A stretch of DNA of 64,000 nucleotides, from NCBI GenBank assembly GCA_023229135.1, contig JALNZT010000014.1:22490-86489 (forward strand), given 5' to 3'. The notes beneath the pieces were generated by a model that was not told the origin of the DNA, made no database searches, and worked only from the letters and a program-made list of their open reading frames with translations. Every line of letters begins with the position of its first letter. Position 1 is the stretch's first letter. The stretch comes from Bacteroidales bacterium (GTDB lineage: Bacteria; Bacteroidota; Bacteroidia; Bacteroidales; F082). This document shows, one piece after another, positions 8,935 to 17,150 of the stretch. The translations under genes and the position numbers were made by a program.

Positions 8935-10575
8935 ATGACTGGTTTTCAAACAATTGATTATATCATTTTTGCAGCTTACGGACTGCTAATCCTCTCAGTA
9001 GGATTATGGGTTTCAAGAGGCAAAAAAGGCGAAAGCAAAAGTGCTGAAGACTACTTTTTAGCAGGAAAAAGCTTACCATTTTGGGCTATCGGCGCCTCTT
9101 TGATCGCGGCCAATATCTCGGCAGAGCAGTTTATTGGCATGTCTGGATCGGGCTTTGCTGTAGGTTTGGCCATCGCTTCCTACGAATGGATGGGTGCTTT
9201 GACTTTGATTATCGTAGCCAAATTTTTCCTGCCGATATTTATCCGTCAGGGGCTTTTTACCATTCCTGAATTTATTGAAAAAAGATTCAATACTAACCTA
9301 AAGACTATTTTAGCTGTTTTTTGGGTGGCTCTGTTCATATTTGTCAATTTAACCTCAGTTTTATTTTTGGGAGCCAAGGCTTTAGACACGATTTTAGGTA
9401 ATGGTGACGGCAGCACTATGCTTGCTTTTATGCTCGGATTGGCTTTTTTCTCAGCAGCTTATTCTATCTGGGGAGGCTTGTCAGCAGTAGCCTGGACGGA
9501 TGTAATTCAAGTAGTACTATTGGTTTTAGGTGGTTTTATTACGACCTTTATTGCGCTTGATTACGTTACACCAGACGGTGGGATTTTAGCGGGAATTGAT
9601 CATGTATATGATGTAGCAAGCGAAAAATTCCACATGATTATACAGCGTGATGATCCTGAATTTATGAACCTTCCCGGCATTGGCGTTATTATTGGAGGTT
9701 TGTGGGTTGCTAATATTTATTATTTTGGTTTTAACCAATATATTATACAACGTGCACTTGCCGCACGCTCACTCGCCGAAGCCCAAAAAGGTCTGGCCTT
9801 TGCGGCCATTTTAAAGCTGTTGATTCCAATTTTTGTAGTAGCACCCGGAATCATTGCATTTGTGATGTACACGCAACCCGCTGGAACAGCTTCCATTGGT
9901 GGCATTCAGGAAGTTTTCACACTTCCCGATGGCAGTATAAACTATGATATTTCCTATCCTTGGTTAATTAAGTCGTTTATTCCTGTGGGAATCAAAGGCC
10001 TTGTGGTTGCAGCACTTACGGCAGCTATTGTGTCTTCACTGGCTTCCATGCTCAATTCTACGGCAACTATTTTTACGATGGATATTTACAAGCCCTATTT
10101 TTCCAAACGAAAAGATGGTTCAGACCTTGTTAATGTTGGCCGTATCACAGCTGTTATTGCACTAATTATTGCTATTGTATTGGCACCAGCATTGAAAACA
10201 ATGCCGCAAATGTTTCAATATATTCAGGAATATACAGGCGTTGTAAGTCCGGGAATTTTAGCGGTATTCCTGCTGGGATTATTTTGGAAAAGAACAAATA
10301 CCAAAGCGGCAATTATCGGAGTTTTGAGTTCGATTCCGGTAGCCTTATTATTGAAGTTCTTACCGATTGAAATGCCATTTTTGGATCAGATGTTATACAC
10401 CAGCCTTATTACGATGGCTGTAATTGTAATGGTGAGCCTTATGACTGCAAAAACGGACGAAGATCCCAAAGCTATCCCCCTTCCGGCTTCCACCTTCAAA
10501 ACAACAGCTAACTTTAATATCATTGCGTATGCGGTGATGCTTGTTTTGGTTATCTTATATACTGTTTTCTGGTAA
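8935..10575 (+). CDS. Sodium/sugar symporter, SSS family (SglT-like)
   Basis: 546 residues, strongly hydrophobic, with roughly 13-14 membrane helices. It begins FQTIDYIIFAAYGLLILSVG and carries family segments such as EDYFLAGKSLPFWAIGASL near residue 40 and the ALTAAIVSSLASMLNSTATI stretch (~360-380) that lines the sodium site in SglT. It imports a solute with sodium across the inner membrane. Placement between the nucleotidyltransferase and galK makes galactose or glucose the likely substrate. It starts 40 bases after the preceding gene and ends 40 before galK. Confidence 0.92.
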   Translation: MTGFQTIDYIIFAAYGLLILSVGLWVSRGKKGESKSAEDYFLAGKSLPFWAIGASLIAANISAEQFIGMSGSGFAVGLAIASYEWMGALTLIIVAKFFLPIFIRQGLFTIPEFIEKRFNTNLKTILAVFWVALFIFVNLTSVLFLGAKALDTILGNGDGSTMLAFMLGLAFFSAAYSIWGGLSAVAWTDVIQVVLLVLGGFITTFIALDYVTPDGGILAGIDHVYDVASEKFHMIIQRDDPEFMNLPGIGVIIGGLWVANIYYFGFNQYIIQRALAARSLAEAQKGLAFAAILKLLIPIFVVAPGIIAFVMYTQPAGTASIGGIQEVFTLPDGSINYDISYPWLIKSFIPVGIKGLVVAALTAAIVSSLASMLNSTATIFTMDIYKPYFSKRKDGSDLVNVGRITAVIALIIAIVLAPALKTMPQMFQYIQEYTGVVSPGILAVFLLGLFWKRTNTKAAIIGVLSSIPVALLLKFLPIEMPFLDQMLYTSLITMAVIVMVSLMTAKTDEDPKAIPLPASTFKTTANFNIIAYAVMLVLVILYTVFW

Positions 10576-10615
10576 AAAAATAATAGCAAACGAATTCGAA
10601 AAAAAATACTTGATC

Positions 10616-11788
10616 ATGAATACAAATAATTCTATCAGTCTAAAACGCGTAAAAGCTGCGTATGAAAGGCAGTTTGGAAATGATTACCGATTTTTTTCTG
10701 CGCCGGGGCGCATCAATATTATTGGCGAGCATACCGACTATAACGAAGGTTTCGTATTACCAGCCGCTATTGACAAAAAGATCTATTTGGCTATTAAAGA
10801 AACCAATGACAGCAAGGTGAATCTGTTTGCTTTAGATATGGAAGAAAGTGCATGCTTTGACCTAAATAAACCGCAGCCGGACCTGCCACACTGGGCCAAA
10901 TATGTATTCGGCGTGGTTAAAGAGCTTGAAGAGCTTGGTTCAAAGGTTTCGGGATTTAACGCCACTTTTGGAGGCGATATTCCTGCAGGAGCAGGTCTTT
11001 CGTCCTCGGCAGCATTAGAAAGTGTTTTTGGTTTTGCATTGAACAATATTTTCGGTCTAAACCGCAGCACGCTCCAGTTGGCGAAAGTGGGACAAATGGC
11101 TGAACATAATTATGCCGGCGTCAACTGCGGCATAATGGATCAGTTTGCCTCCTTGCATGGGAAAGCCGGGAAAGCCCTCAAATTAGATTGCCGAAGCCTT
11201 GAACACGAATACTTTACGGTTGACACAGGCGATTACGAATTTATACTCACCGATACGCATGTAAAACACAGCCTGGCTGAATCGGCCTACAACAAGCGTC
11301 GCTACGAATGTGAAGAAGGCGTTATGTTGCTTCAGTCGCAGATGGTGCAAGTACACAGCTTGCGTGATGTGAAACCAAAAGATGTAGTGGCTTATGAAAA
11401 TATCCTGGGCGAAGAAATTATGTTGCGCTGCCTTTATGTCACCGAAGAAATCGAGCGCGTTAGGGATGCAGCGGAAGCTCTGGAAACCAATGATTTAGAA
11501 CGTTTGGGTGAACTAATGTATAAATCTCATGCCGGTTTGCGCAATCAATATATGGTAAGCTGTGCCGAGCTTGACTTGCTGGTCGATCTCACAAAAGACA
11601 ATCCCGATGTACTTGGAAGCCGCATGATGGGCGGTGGTTTTGGTGGCTGTACGCTGAGCTTGGTAAAATCGTCGGGAATAGAACACTTTGAGAAAATAGC
11701 TGTCGAAAACTACCAAAAGACCTTTGGAAAAACACCTTCATTTTATCCTATTTCTATCAGTGATGGGGCGCAGGAAATTTTGCGGTAA
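10616..11788 (+). CDS. galK: Galactokinase
   Basis: 390 residues. It phosphorylates alpha-galactose at C1 with ATP, the first committed Leloir step. All GHMP-kinase signatures are present: the galactokinase motif GRINIIGEHTDYNEG (31-45), the ATP loop PAGAGLSSSAALES (from Pro123) and the C-terminal GGGFGGCTLSLV. The ATG at 10616 is used because it immediately precedes the conserved N-terminus; a form from 10541 would overlap the symporter and add unrelated residues. It is the last gene of the operon, followed by the terminator hairpin at 11827-11862. Confidence 0.97.
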   Translation: MNTNNSISLKRVKAAYERQFGNDYRFFSAPGRINIIGEHTDYNEGFVLPAAIDKKIYLAIKETNDSKVNLFALDMEESACFDLNKPQPDLPHWAKYVFGVVKELEELGSKVSGFNATFGGDIPAGAGLSSSAALESVFGFALNNIFGLNRSTLQLAKVGQMAEHNYAGVNCGIMDQFASLHGKAGKALKLDCRSLEHEYFTVDTGDYEFILTDTHVKHSLAESAYNKRRYECEEGVMLLQSQMVQVHSLRDVKPKDVVAYENILGEEIMLRCLYVTEEIERVRDAAEALETNDLERLGELMYKSHAGLRNQYMVSCAELDLLVDLTKDNPDVLGSRMMGGGFGGCTLSLVKSSGIEHFEKIAVENYQKTFGKTPSFYPISISDGAQEILR

Positions 11789-11826
11789 TTCTCAGTAAAT
11801 ATTGCTATATCTATGTTTTACAAACA

Positions 11827-11862
11827 CTTAGCCCGAATAATTAAAGAATTATTCGGGCTAAG
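11827..11862. terminator. Bidirectional intrinsic terminator
   Basis: A perfect 16-bp stem (CTTAGCCCGAATAATT and its complement) closes a 4-base AAAG loop. It lies 38 bases after galK and 48 bases below the stop of the convergent lipoprotein gene, so it can end transcription from both sides. Confidence 0.75.
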
Positions 11863-11910
11863 TATTTATCGTCCAAACCAGATTGAAACCAGAATGCTAT
11901 TGCTACAATT

Positions 11911-12426
11911 TCAAAAACGCTTCACCCTTTTCTCCTCCGGGATATTTACAACACCTGAACCATCTACCAACCAACTACCATTTACCTCAACGACTTTCAT
12001 AACTAATTTAAAGTCAGGAAGTTTTTTCCCCCTTAGTGTTACAAAATTCCCGTCGTAACTATCGATTACAAATACATCAGGAAAATCTTGTGCTTCAAAA
12101 ATGGGATCAAACTCAAGTCCGTAATCCGGGTTTTGGGTTTCGGCTTCCACAATTATTTTTTCGAGTTCAGTTTTAAAATCAGCCGATACATTCTCCTGAC
12201 CCTTTACCCAATTTAAAATTCCAATTTCAGCAGTTCTATCATAACAAAAGTCAGCATAAGCGTTGATAAATTGCCCTGCAACTTCATGTTTTACAGGAAT
12301 TTTTGAGGTTTCGATTTCTTCACTGCTATTGTTCTCAGTTGGCACTGATTGGCAGGCTGAAAGCCCAATCGTCAACAATAAAACAAACACAAAATAACAT
12401 TTAGTTTTAATACACCTTTTTCTCAT
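11911..12426 (-). CDS. Lipoprotein, DUF3828-like
   Basis: 171 residues. A lipoprotein signal ends at the lipobox LSAC with Cys25. The mature part resembles the DUF3828 fold: an N-terminal helix around AGQFINAYADFCYD, an acidic EFDPIFEAQDFPDVFVI stretch, and a C-terminal beta region with VVEVNGSWLVDG. No enzymatic motif is visible. The start at 12426 (MRKRC) places the signal peptide at the N-terminus; a longer form from 12516 would bury it. Convergent with galK. Existence as a gene is well supported, the family assignment is tentative and the function unknown. Confidence 0.75.
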   Translation of the reverse strand: MRKRCIKTKCYFVFVLLLTIGLSACQSVPTENNSSEEIETSKIPVKHEVAGQFINAYADFCYDRTAEIGILNWVKGQENVSADFKTELEKIIVEAETQNPDYGLEFDPIFEAQDFPDVFVIDSYDGNFVTLRGKKLPDFKLVMKVVEVNGSWLVDGSGVVNIPEEKRVKRF

Positions 12427-12520
12427 TTTCAACAGATTTATAAAATTGAGGTTCAAACTTCTCAAGCATAGGAAACAAATATAACTTATTAGAATATCGA
12501 AATGCTTAAACCACAAAATA

Positions 12521-12552
12521 AATCCCTGTAAAACTACAGTTCTACAGGGATT
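12521..12552 (-). terminator. Intrinsic terminator of the TonB-receptor operon
   Basis: A 10-bp perfect stem (AATCCCTGTA/TACAGGGATT), extendable inward through AACT/AGTT, lies 10 bases beyond the receptor stop codon. On the minus strand it is followed by TTTATTTTG. Confidence 0.6.
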
Positions 12553-12562
12553 CTATATTTTG

Positions 12563-14950
12563 CTATCGCAGGAAGTTACCTACTTTCAGTCCAAAATAAA
12601 CCGTTCTTGGATTCATGGGGCCATAAACATATCCCGGATCGCGGTCAATGCCATAATCGAAATTGCTTTGGTAGGAATTAAAAATATTTTTCATGCCGGC
12701 AAATAATTGCAATGTCGCGCCATTCAGTTTAATATTGTGTCTCACTTTAAGTCCTAAATCGAAAAACCTTTCAGACTCACGCAGTTCACCAGCTTCAGGA
12801 TCAGCAATTTGAAGGCCAAAATAAGGGATGAGCATTTTTCCGGTATAATTTCCAGTTGTCGATATACCCCATTTTTTTGTTGCCTGCCAGTCGAAAGTGA
12901 AATAACCATAATCATTGGGTGTACGAAAAAATCTTTTCTCATTAAATTCCTGAGGCTCTTTATATTTACTCTGTTGAATTGTGAAACCGGCTTTTAGTGA
13001 AAGTTTGGTCAATGGAATCACATTTAATTCAATATTAAGCCCCTGAACTTTTGCGCCTTTTTCTGCATTGGTGCGGGTATAGACAACGACACCATCGGCA
13101 TCGGGCGCACTGAATTCATTCACAAAAGAATTGTTTAATTGGGTATAAAAACCTTCCACCAATAAACCAACATTTACTGTCCCAATTAGTTTATTAAAAT
13201 CAAGAGAACCCATATAGCTATGACTTGTTTCTTGTTTCAAATCAGGGCTATTTTTACGAATCACCTTTCGGGAACCGGAGCTTTCTACGTGCAAATCTTC
13301 ATCAAAAATTTGGGGAGCACGATAGCCCTGTGAATAGCTCAGCCTGCCTTGCAGGTACTTTTTAAGATCATACTTCACGGTGAGCCGGGGGCTTAATACA
13401 TTTCCTGTTTTATCAGAACCGGGAGCTTCGTCGTCTTTCACACAATAATTATCAAATCGTGCTCCAACCGAGAGTTGTAGCCTGGCCCAATTGACTTCGT
13501 ATTGAGCAAAAATTCCGGTAGTATTGATCGATTGATCTGCAACTATCACATTATCTGTATGTGGAATACTTTGAATAGTATCATCTACAATTATTGCATT
13601 ATTAAAATCTGCATAACCCAATTTTTTATCAGTCAGCCATTCACCATTATTTTCAATACCAACCACGAGATTCGATCTGTTAAATTGCGCATTATATTGT
13701 GCTCCAAAGGTATATGAGAAATTTTTAGTGTTTCCATAATCACTCAGTGACTTAGCTGCACCATAATAAGAATCGCGGTTGACTTGCTGGCCGGATAAAT
13801 AAACTGAGAATAAATCTGTTTTTCTGAAGAACTGCTCGTAGGTTAGTGCTGCGGTCGTAAGGTCGTGATTAAGGGCTTCGGAAATATTGGCTTCATGCGA
13901 GGGATAATCGAATCTGTCGCCACCACGTCTGTTTTCCTTAATATTAAAGAAGTCTGCAACCAATTTATTACGTGTTCCAAATCGATGATATAAACGTGTT
14001 CCAACGGTCGTATTTTTCAGGGAAGCGATTTCGGAAAACTCATCGTTATTGGCATCGAAAGGCTGCCTATCGCGGTAAAATCCATACATAGCAAGGCCAG
14101 TTTTATTGTCGGCAGAAACTAAAGAAGTATTAAAATTTACTGAATAATCTTGGGCAGCTTTGCCAGCACCTTCAAGGCCAACACCAATCAGTCCTCCATT
14201 TACACCAAATTCATACGAATTATTAATTGGGTCTTTCAAAATAAGGTTGATGGTTCCGGCAATAGCGTTACTACCATATAAAGCGGAGCCGCCGCCGCGA
14301 ACCACTTCCACACGCTCAATCATGCTTGCCGGAATTAATTCCAATCCATAAACGCCGGCCAGACCACTAAAAATAGGCCGACTATTGATCAAAATCTGGG
14401 AATAAGGCCCTTCCATGCCGTTCATTCTAACCTGTGAGAAACCACAATTTTGGCAGTTATTTTCCATCCGTAAACCCGGCGCAAAATTCAAGCCTTCGCT
14501 TAAGGTAACGGATTGCGTTGAAGCAAATAATTTTGGTGTTATAGTATTTACGATGGTTGTAGCTTCGGTTCTGTTTGTTCCATTCCGGTCGCCAGTAACC
14601 ACAATTTCTTCCAATCCCAAAGCGTCTTCCTTTAAAATAAAATTCACTTCTTTCGTTTCGCCCTTTTTGATCGTAACCTCAATCTCCCCAGGCTTATAAC
14701 CCACAAATGTGGCTTTTAGGATATGCGTCCCCTCGGGCAGGTTTATAAGTGTGTAGTGTCCCGTTTCGTCCGTCGTGGTGCCGATAGTCGTACCTTTTAC
14801 CTGTATGGTAACAAAAGATAAATGTTCGCTGCAATCCGTGCAAACAACGTGACCGAAAATATTGGCGTCGGTTTTCAGCTTTTGCGCAAAATTGAATTGC
14901 GAAAATGATAATAAAAGTATGCTTAGAAAAATAAGTTTATTTGTTTTCAT
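12563..14950 (-). CDS. TonB-dependent receptor, probable metal or metal-complex uptake
   Basis: 795 residues: signal peptide to about residue 22 (FNFAQ), CarboxypepD_reg-like domain (~31-110) ending LEEIVVTG, plug (~125-240) with GGSALYGSNAIAGTINLILK, and a 22-strand-type barrel ending in a C-terminal aromatic-rich strand (YFGLKVGNFLR). Two CxxC pairs stand out: Cys37/Cys40 in VVCTDCSEH and Cys166/Cys169 in ENNCQNCGFSQVRMNG at the plug. Not a SusC: it lacks the SusC linker and there is no SusD. The His-rich membrane protein encoded 108 bases upstream points to a transition metal or chelate, by inference. Confidence 0.92.
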   Translation of the reverse strand: MKTNKLIFLSILLLSFSQFNFAQKLKTDANIFGHVVCTDCSEHLSFVTIQVKGTTIGTTTDETGHYTLINLPEGTHILKATFVGYKPGEIEVTIKKGETKEVNFILKEDALGLEEIVVTGDRNGTNRTEATTIVNTITPKLFASTQSVTLSEGLNFAPGLRMENNCQNCGFSQVRMNGMEGPYSQILINSRPIFSGLAGVYGLELIPASMIERVEVVRGGGSALYGSNAIAGTINLILKDPINNSYEFGVNGGLIGVGLEGAGKAAQDYSVNFNTSLVSADNKTGLAMYGFYRDRQPFDANNDEFSEIASLKNTTVGTRLYHRFGTRNKLVADFFNIKENRRGGDRFDYPSHEANISEALNHDLTTAALTYEQFFRKTDLFSVYLSGQQVNRDSYYGAAKSLSDYGNTKNFSYTFGAQYNAQFNRSNLVVGIENNGEWLTDKKLGYADFNNAIIVDDTIQSIPHTDNVIVADQSINTTGIFAQYEVNWARLQLSVGARFDNYCVKDDEAPGSDKTGNVLSPRLTVKYDLKKYLQGRLSYSQGYRAPQIFDEDLHVESSGSRKVIRKNSPDLKQETSHSYMGSLDFNKLIGTVNVGLLVEGFYTQLNNSFVNEFSAPDADGVVVYTRTNAEKGAKVQGLNIELNVIPLTKLSLKAGFTIQQSKYKEPQEFNEKRFFRTPNDYGYFTFDWQATKKWGISTTGNYTGKMLIPYFGLQIADPEAGELRESERFFDLGLKVRHNIKLNGATLQLFAGMKNIFNSYQSNFDYGIDRDPGYVYGPMNPRTVYFGLKVGNFLR

Positions 14951-15058
14951 TTGGGTAATATTTTGGAAATTCTTTCAAGTTTTGGATATACAAATCCCTA
15001 TTGAGTTGTGTTCACAACTCCTAAATAATTGTTAATAATTGCGCTTAACATCTTGTTG

Positions 15059-15445
15059 TTAAGCACTATAATAAAGAATAATTTTTAAGATAGGTGGTGC
15101 TCTATCATTATTATTATCAAAAAATGATGAGCGGTAGGCTTTTATTAAATCAAATAATACAACTGTTTTTTTCTCTAAAGTATTCAGTATTAATGATAAA
15201 AAAATTAGAGGAAAAAGAATTTCTAAGCTATGGATAAGTAATAAATCCGTCTTGCTATGTTGATGCGTTTTATAAGGATGTGTATCGCTTTCTTTATCAT
15301 AGGGGTGAGCATGACTAATAATGGTGCCATCGTGGAGCTTGTGAACATGTAAAAAAATAGCGGTGTTGGCAATTAACAAACCCATCACCCCTGTCATCAG
15401 CAGGATAACTATTTTTAGCGTTATATGTTTAACAGTAGCTTTCAT
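15059..15445 (-). CDS. Histidine-rich small membrane protein paired with TonB receptor
   Basis: 128 residues with two predicted membrane helices (~9-32 and ~68-90). The loop between them holds eight histidines within residues 33-63, arranged as HVHKLHDG, HAHP, HP and HQH, so it probably binds a metal. Its side of the membrane cannot be fixed. It lies 108 bases upstream of the receptor on the same strand with a -7 box just before it, so the two are probably co-transcribed. I recognise no named family. A role in handing metal from the receptor to the inner membrane, or in sensing it, is inference. Confidence 0.75.
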   Translation of the reverse strand: MKATVKHITLKIVILLMTGVMGLLIANTAIFLHVHKLHDGTIISHAHPYDKESDTHPYKTHQHSKTDLLLIHSLEILFPLIFLSLILNTLEKKTVVLFDLIKAYRSSFFDNNNDRAPPILKIILYYSA

Positions 15446-15452
15446 TACGCAA

Positions 15453-15460
15453 CAAAATTA
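15453..15460 (-). promoter_or_regulatory. Predicted -7 box of the His-rich protein/TonB receptor operon
   Basis: The minus strand reads TAATTTTG, matching TAnnTTTG, only 8 bases before the start codon. The implied leader is very short. No -33 element is evident. Confidence 0.4.
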
Positions 15461-15605
15461 GACAATCTGTGCTACCTTGCACTCACTACTTGTTGGTATT
15501 TTTCAGGGATAAAAGTGTAGAGCTGTCATCCGGATTGACAAGAAATTGGCAAAAAAAGAGGTTGAAAACTGTTTGCGCCAAAGTGAAACAATGCTTCAGC
15601 TGAAA

Positions 15606-15858
15606 CTATTTCTTGAAAAACATCCAATATTCTTTAGCTGATTTTTGTATGATTCAATACTGCATGTTCAAAATCACTATTTTATCGATTAAAATTGTTG
15701 AAATAAATGGTGCAACCACTTTTAGAATCTAATCTTCACCAAGTTTTTCAATTTCAGAAATCACCTCAAACACAGGCTGTTCACGCGTCTTTAGCAAAGT
15801 GCAAATAGTGATCGTTTCGGTTATGGCCTCTTTCTCAAACCAGGAAGGTTTTTGAGTA
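15606..15858 (-). pseudogene. Remnant of a DUF2249 domain, broken by stop codons
   Basis: Immediately after the DUF1858 stop, one frame shifted relative to it, the minus strand reads TTQKPSWFEKEAITETITI and onward to EKLGED, stop (15731-15733), ILKVVAPFISTILIDKI, later a second stop, then AKEYWMFFKK and a final stop. This follows the DUF2249 pattern: a KPxWF start, a central GE-hydrophobic-PF-PLIDK segment and a YxxxFKK end. There is no start codon, and two internal stops interrupt it. DUF1858 and DUF2249 often occur fused or adjacent, so this looks like the decayed second half of such a unit. A sequencing or assembly error cannot be excluded, but would need several changes. Confidence 0.6.
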
Positions 15859-15859
15859 G

Positions 15860-16123
15860 TTAAGCGTTGTCGTCAGCGTCGAAATCACTACTTGTGGATT
15901 GGCCAACTTCCGCTCTTAATTTAAAAATCAGTTCTTCTACTTTTAAGCCGCCAATCATTGCAGCCTGTGTTAAAGTCGCGACTTTTGTGATGGTATTCCG
16001 CAACACAGGATTCTTTAACTTTTTGAAAGCAGGTGCGACAGCGACGAGTGTTTCTTCCAACTCCGGATAGGCCTCCAGCAGATCGAAGATTTTAGTTTTA
16101 GGTGTTATAAGTAACTTTTCCAT
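15860..16123 (-). CDS. DUF1858 domain protein
   Basis: 87 residues. Positions ~4-66 match the DUF1858 pattern: ITPKTKIFDLLEAYPELEET, then an APAFKKLKNPVLRNTI motif and TLTQAAMIGGLKVEELI. The fold is that of the ScdA/YtfE N-terminal domain, found in proteins tied to nitric-oxide or oxidative stress and iron-sulfur repair. The acidic tail DFDADDNA ends just where the broken DUF2249 reading begins, so this may be a truncated remnant of a two-domain protein. It could still fold and function alone. Confidence 0.7.
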   Translation of the reverse strand: MEKLLITPKTKIFDLLEAYPELEETLVAVAPAFKKLKNPVLRNTITKVATLTQAAMIGGLKVEELIFKLRAEVGQSTSSDFDADDNA

Positions 16124-16511
16124 ATTATGTATTTGATTTTAATCATTCAACCAACAGTGGTCGGCATGCTTACTTTACATCAGCTTAGTATCAAATAGTA
16201 TCTATACATATCCATCAATATCAGCACAATAATATGCATCGTTGCACAACTTTAGGAATCAAAAATAATCATATCTACATACAGTAGCTCAATACGTCAG
16301 GTAAAACTTCACTAAAACTGGTTCAAAAAAACGTTTTTCTTACTTTAAACTATTGTTAAAATCGCTTTGCCTTGTAGTATTTTTGTTTAGTAAGGAATAG
16401 TTCACGAAATAATGATGTAGCCTCTTCAGTTAGTTTTTAAGAAAGACAAAGGGTCAAAAAAAATTATTTCATAAATTAGAGACCTCATTCCATCCAAAAG
16501 CCTTCAACCCT
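16124..16511. other. Intergenic region without recognisable gene
   Basis: About 390 AT-rich bases between queE and the DUF1858 gene. I see no open frame with coding character, no RNA gene and no strong hairpin. It presumably holds the DUF1858 promoter. Confidence 0.4.
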
Positions 16512-17150
16512 TTACGGAATCTGCATGTATTTATGGCTTTGCAGGCTGATCCGCCAACGGGGATTTTTCATCACATAATCAGTTAGCCAGGGCATGATTT
16601 TTTCTGCAACGCTCCATTCCGGTTGCAGATACAGATAGCAGTCTTGACGCACCAAAGCGGCGCTACGTTCGGCCCATTTCAGGTCGGCTTCTTTTTCTAT
16701 TACAACTTTTAGCTCGTGGGCTTTTTGATAAATGGCCGGTTTTGGGGGCGAGAATTTCTTAGGCGAAAGACAAATCCAGTCCCAAACACCTGTCAATGGA
16801 TGCGCTCCGGAAGTTTCTACCATGGTTTTCACGCCCATACTTTGCATCAACTTAGTAAAATAGTCCAATGGATACATCGAAGGCTCGCCACCTGTCACTA
16901 CCACAGTTTTTGCAGGAGTGGCGGCAGCACGCGCGGCAATCTCATCCGATGAAACCGGTGGAAAATGAGTGGCGTCCCAGCTTGGTTTGGTGTCGCACCA
17001 GTGGCAGCCCACATCGCAGCCGCCAATGCGGATAAAATATGCTGCTGTACCCATATTGTGTCCCTCGCCCTGAATGGTATAAAATTCCTCCATCAAGGGC
17101 AATTTGCGGCCTTCTTCAAAAAGCGCGTTTTCTTTCGTATTATTCGTCAT
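16512..17150 (-). CDS. queE: 7-carboxy-7-deazaguanine synthase (radical SAM)
   Basis: 212 residues. It makes the deazaguanine core of queuosine from 6-carboxytetrahydropterin. The radical-SAM cluster motif is Cys45-x3-Cys49-x2-Cys52 in GGCDVGCHWCDTKPSWD. EFYTIQGEGHNMGTAAYFIR precedes it and VVVTGGEPSMY follows, as in the family. The start at 17150 gives the normal N-terminus and overlaps the last 11 bases of the upstream gene, suggesting translational coupling. No queC, queD or queF is in view. Last gene of the ffh-folD operon. Confidence 0.93.
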   Translation of the reverse strand: MTNNTKENALFEEGRKLPLMEEFYTIQGEGHNMGTAAYFIRIGGCDVGCHWCDTKPSWDATHFPPVSSDEIAARAAATPAKTVVVTGGEPSMYPLDYFTKLMQSMGVKTMVETSGAHPLTGVWDWICLSPKKFSPPKPAIYQKAHELKVVIEKEADLKWAERSAALVRQDCYLYLQPEWSVAEKIMPWLTDYVMKNPRWRISLQSHKYMQIP

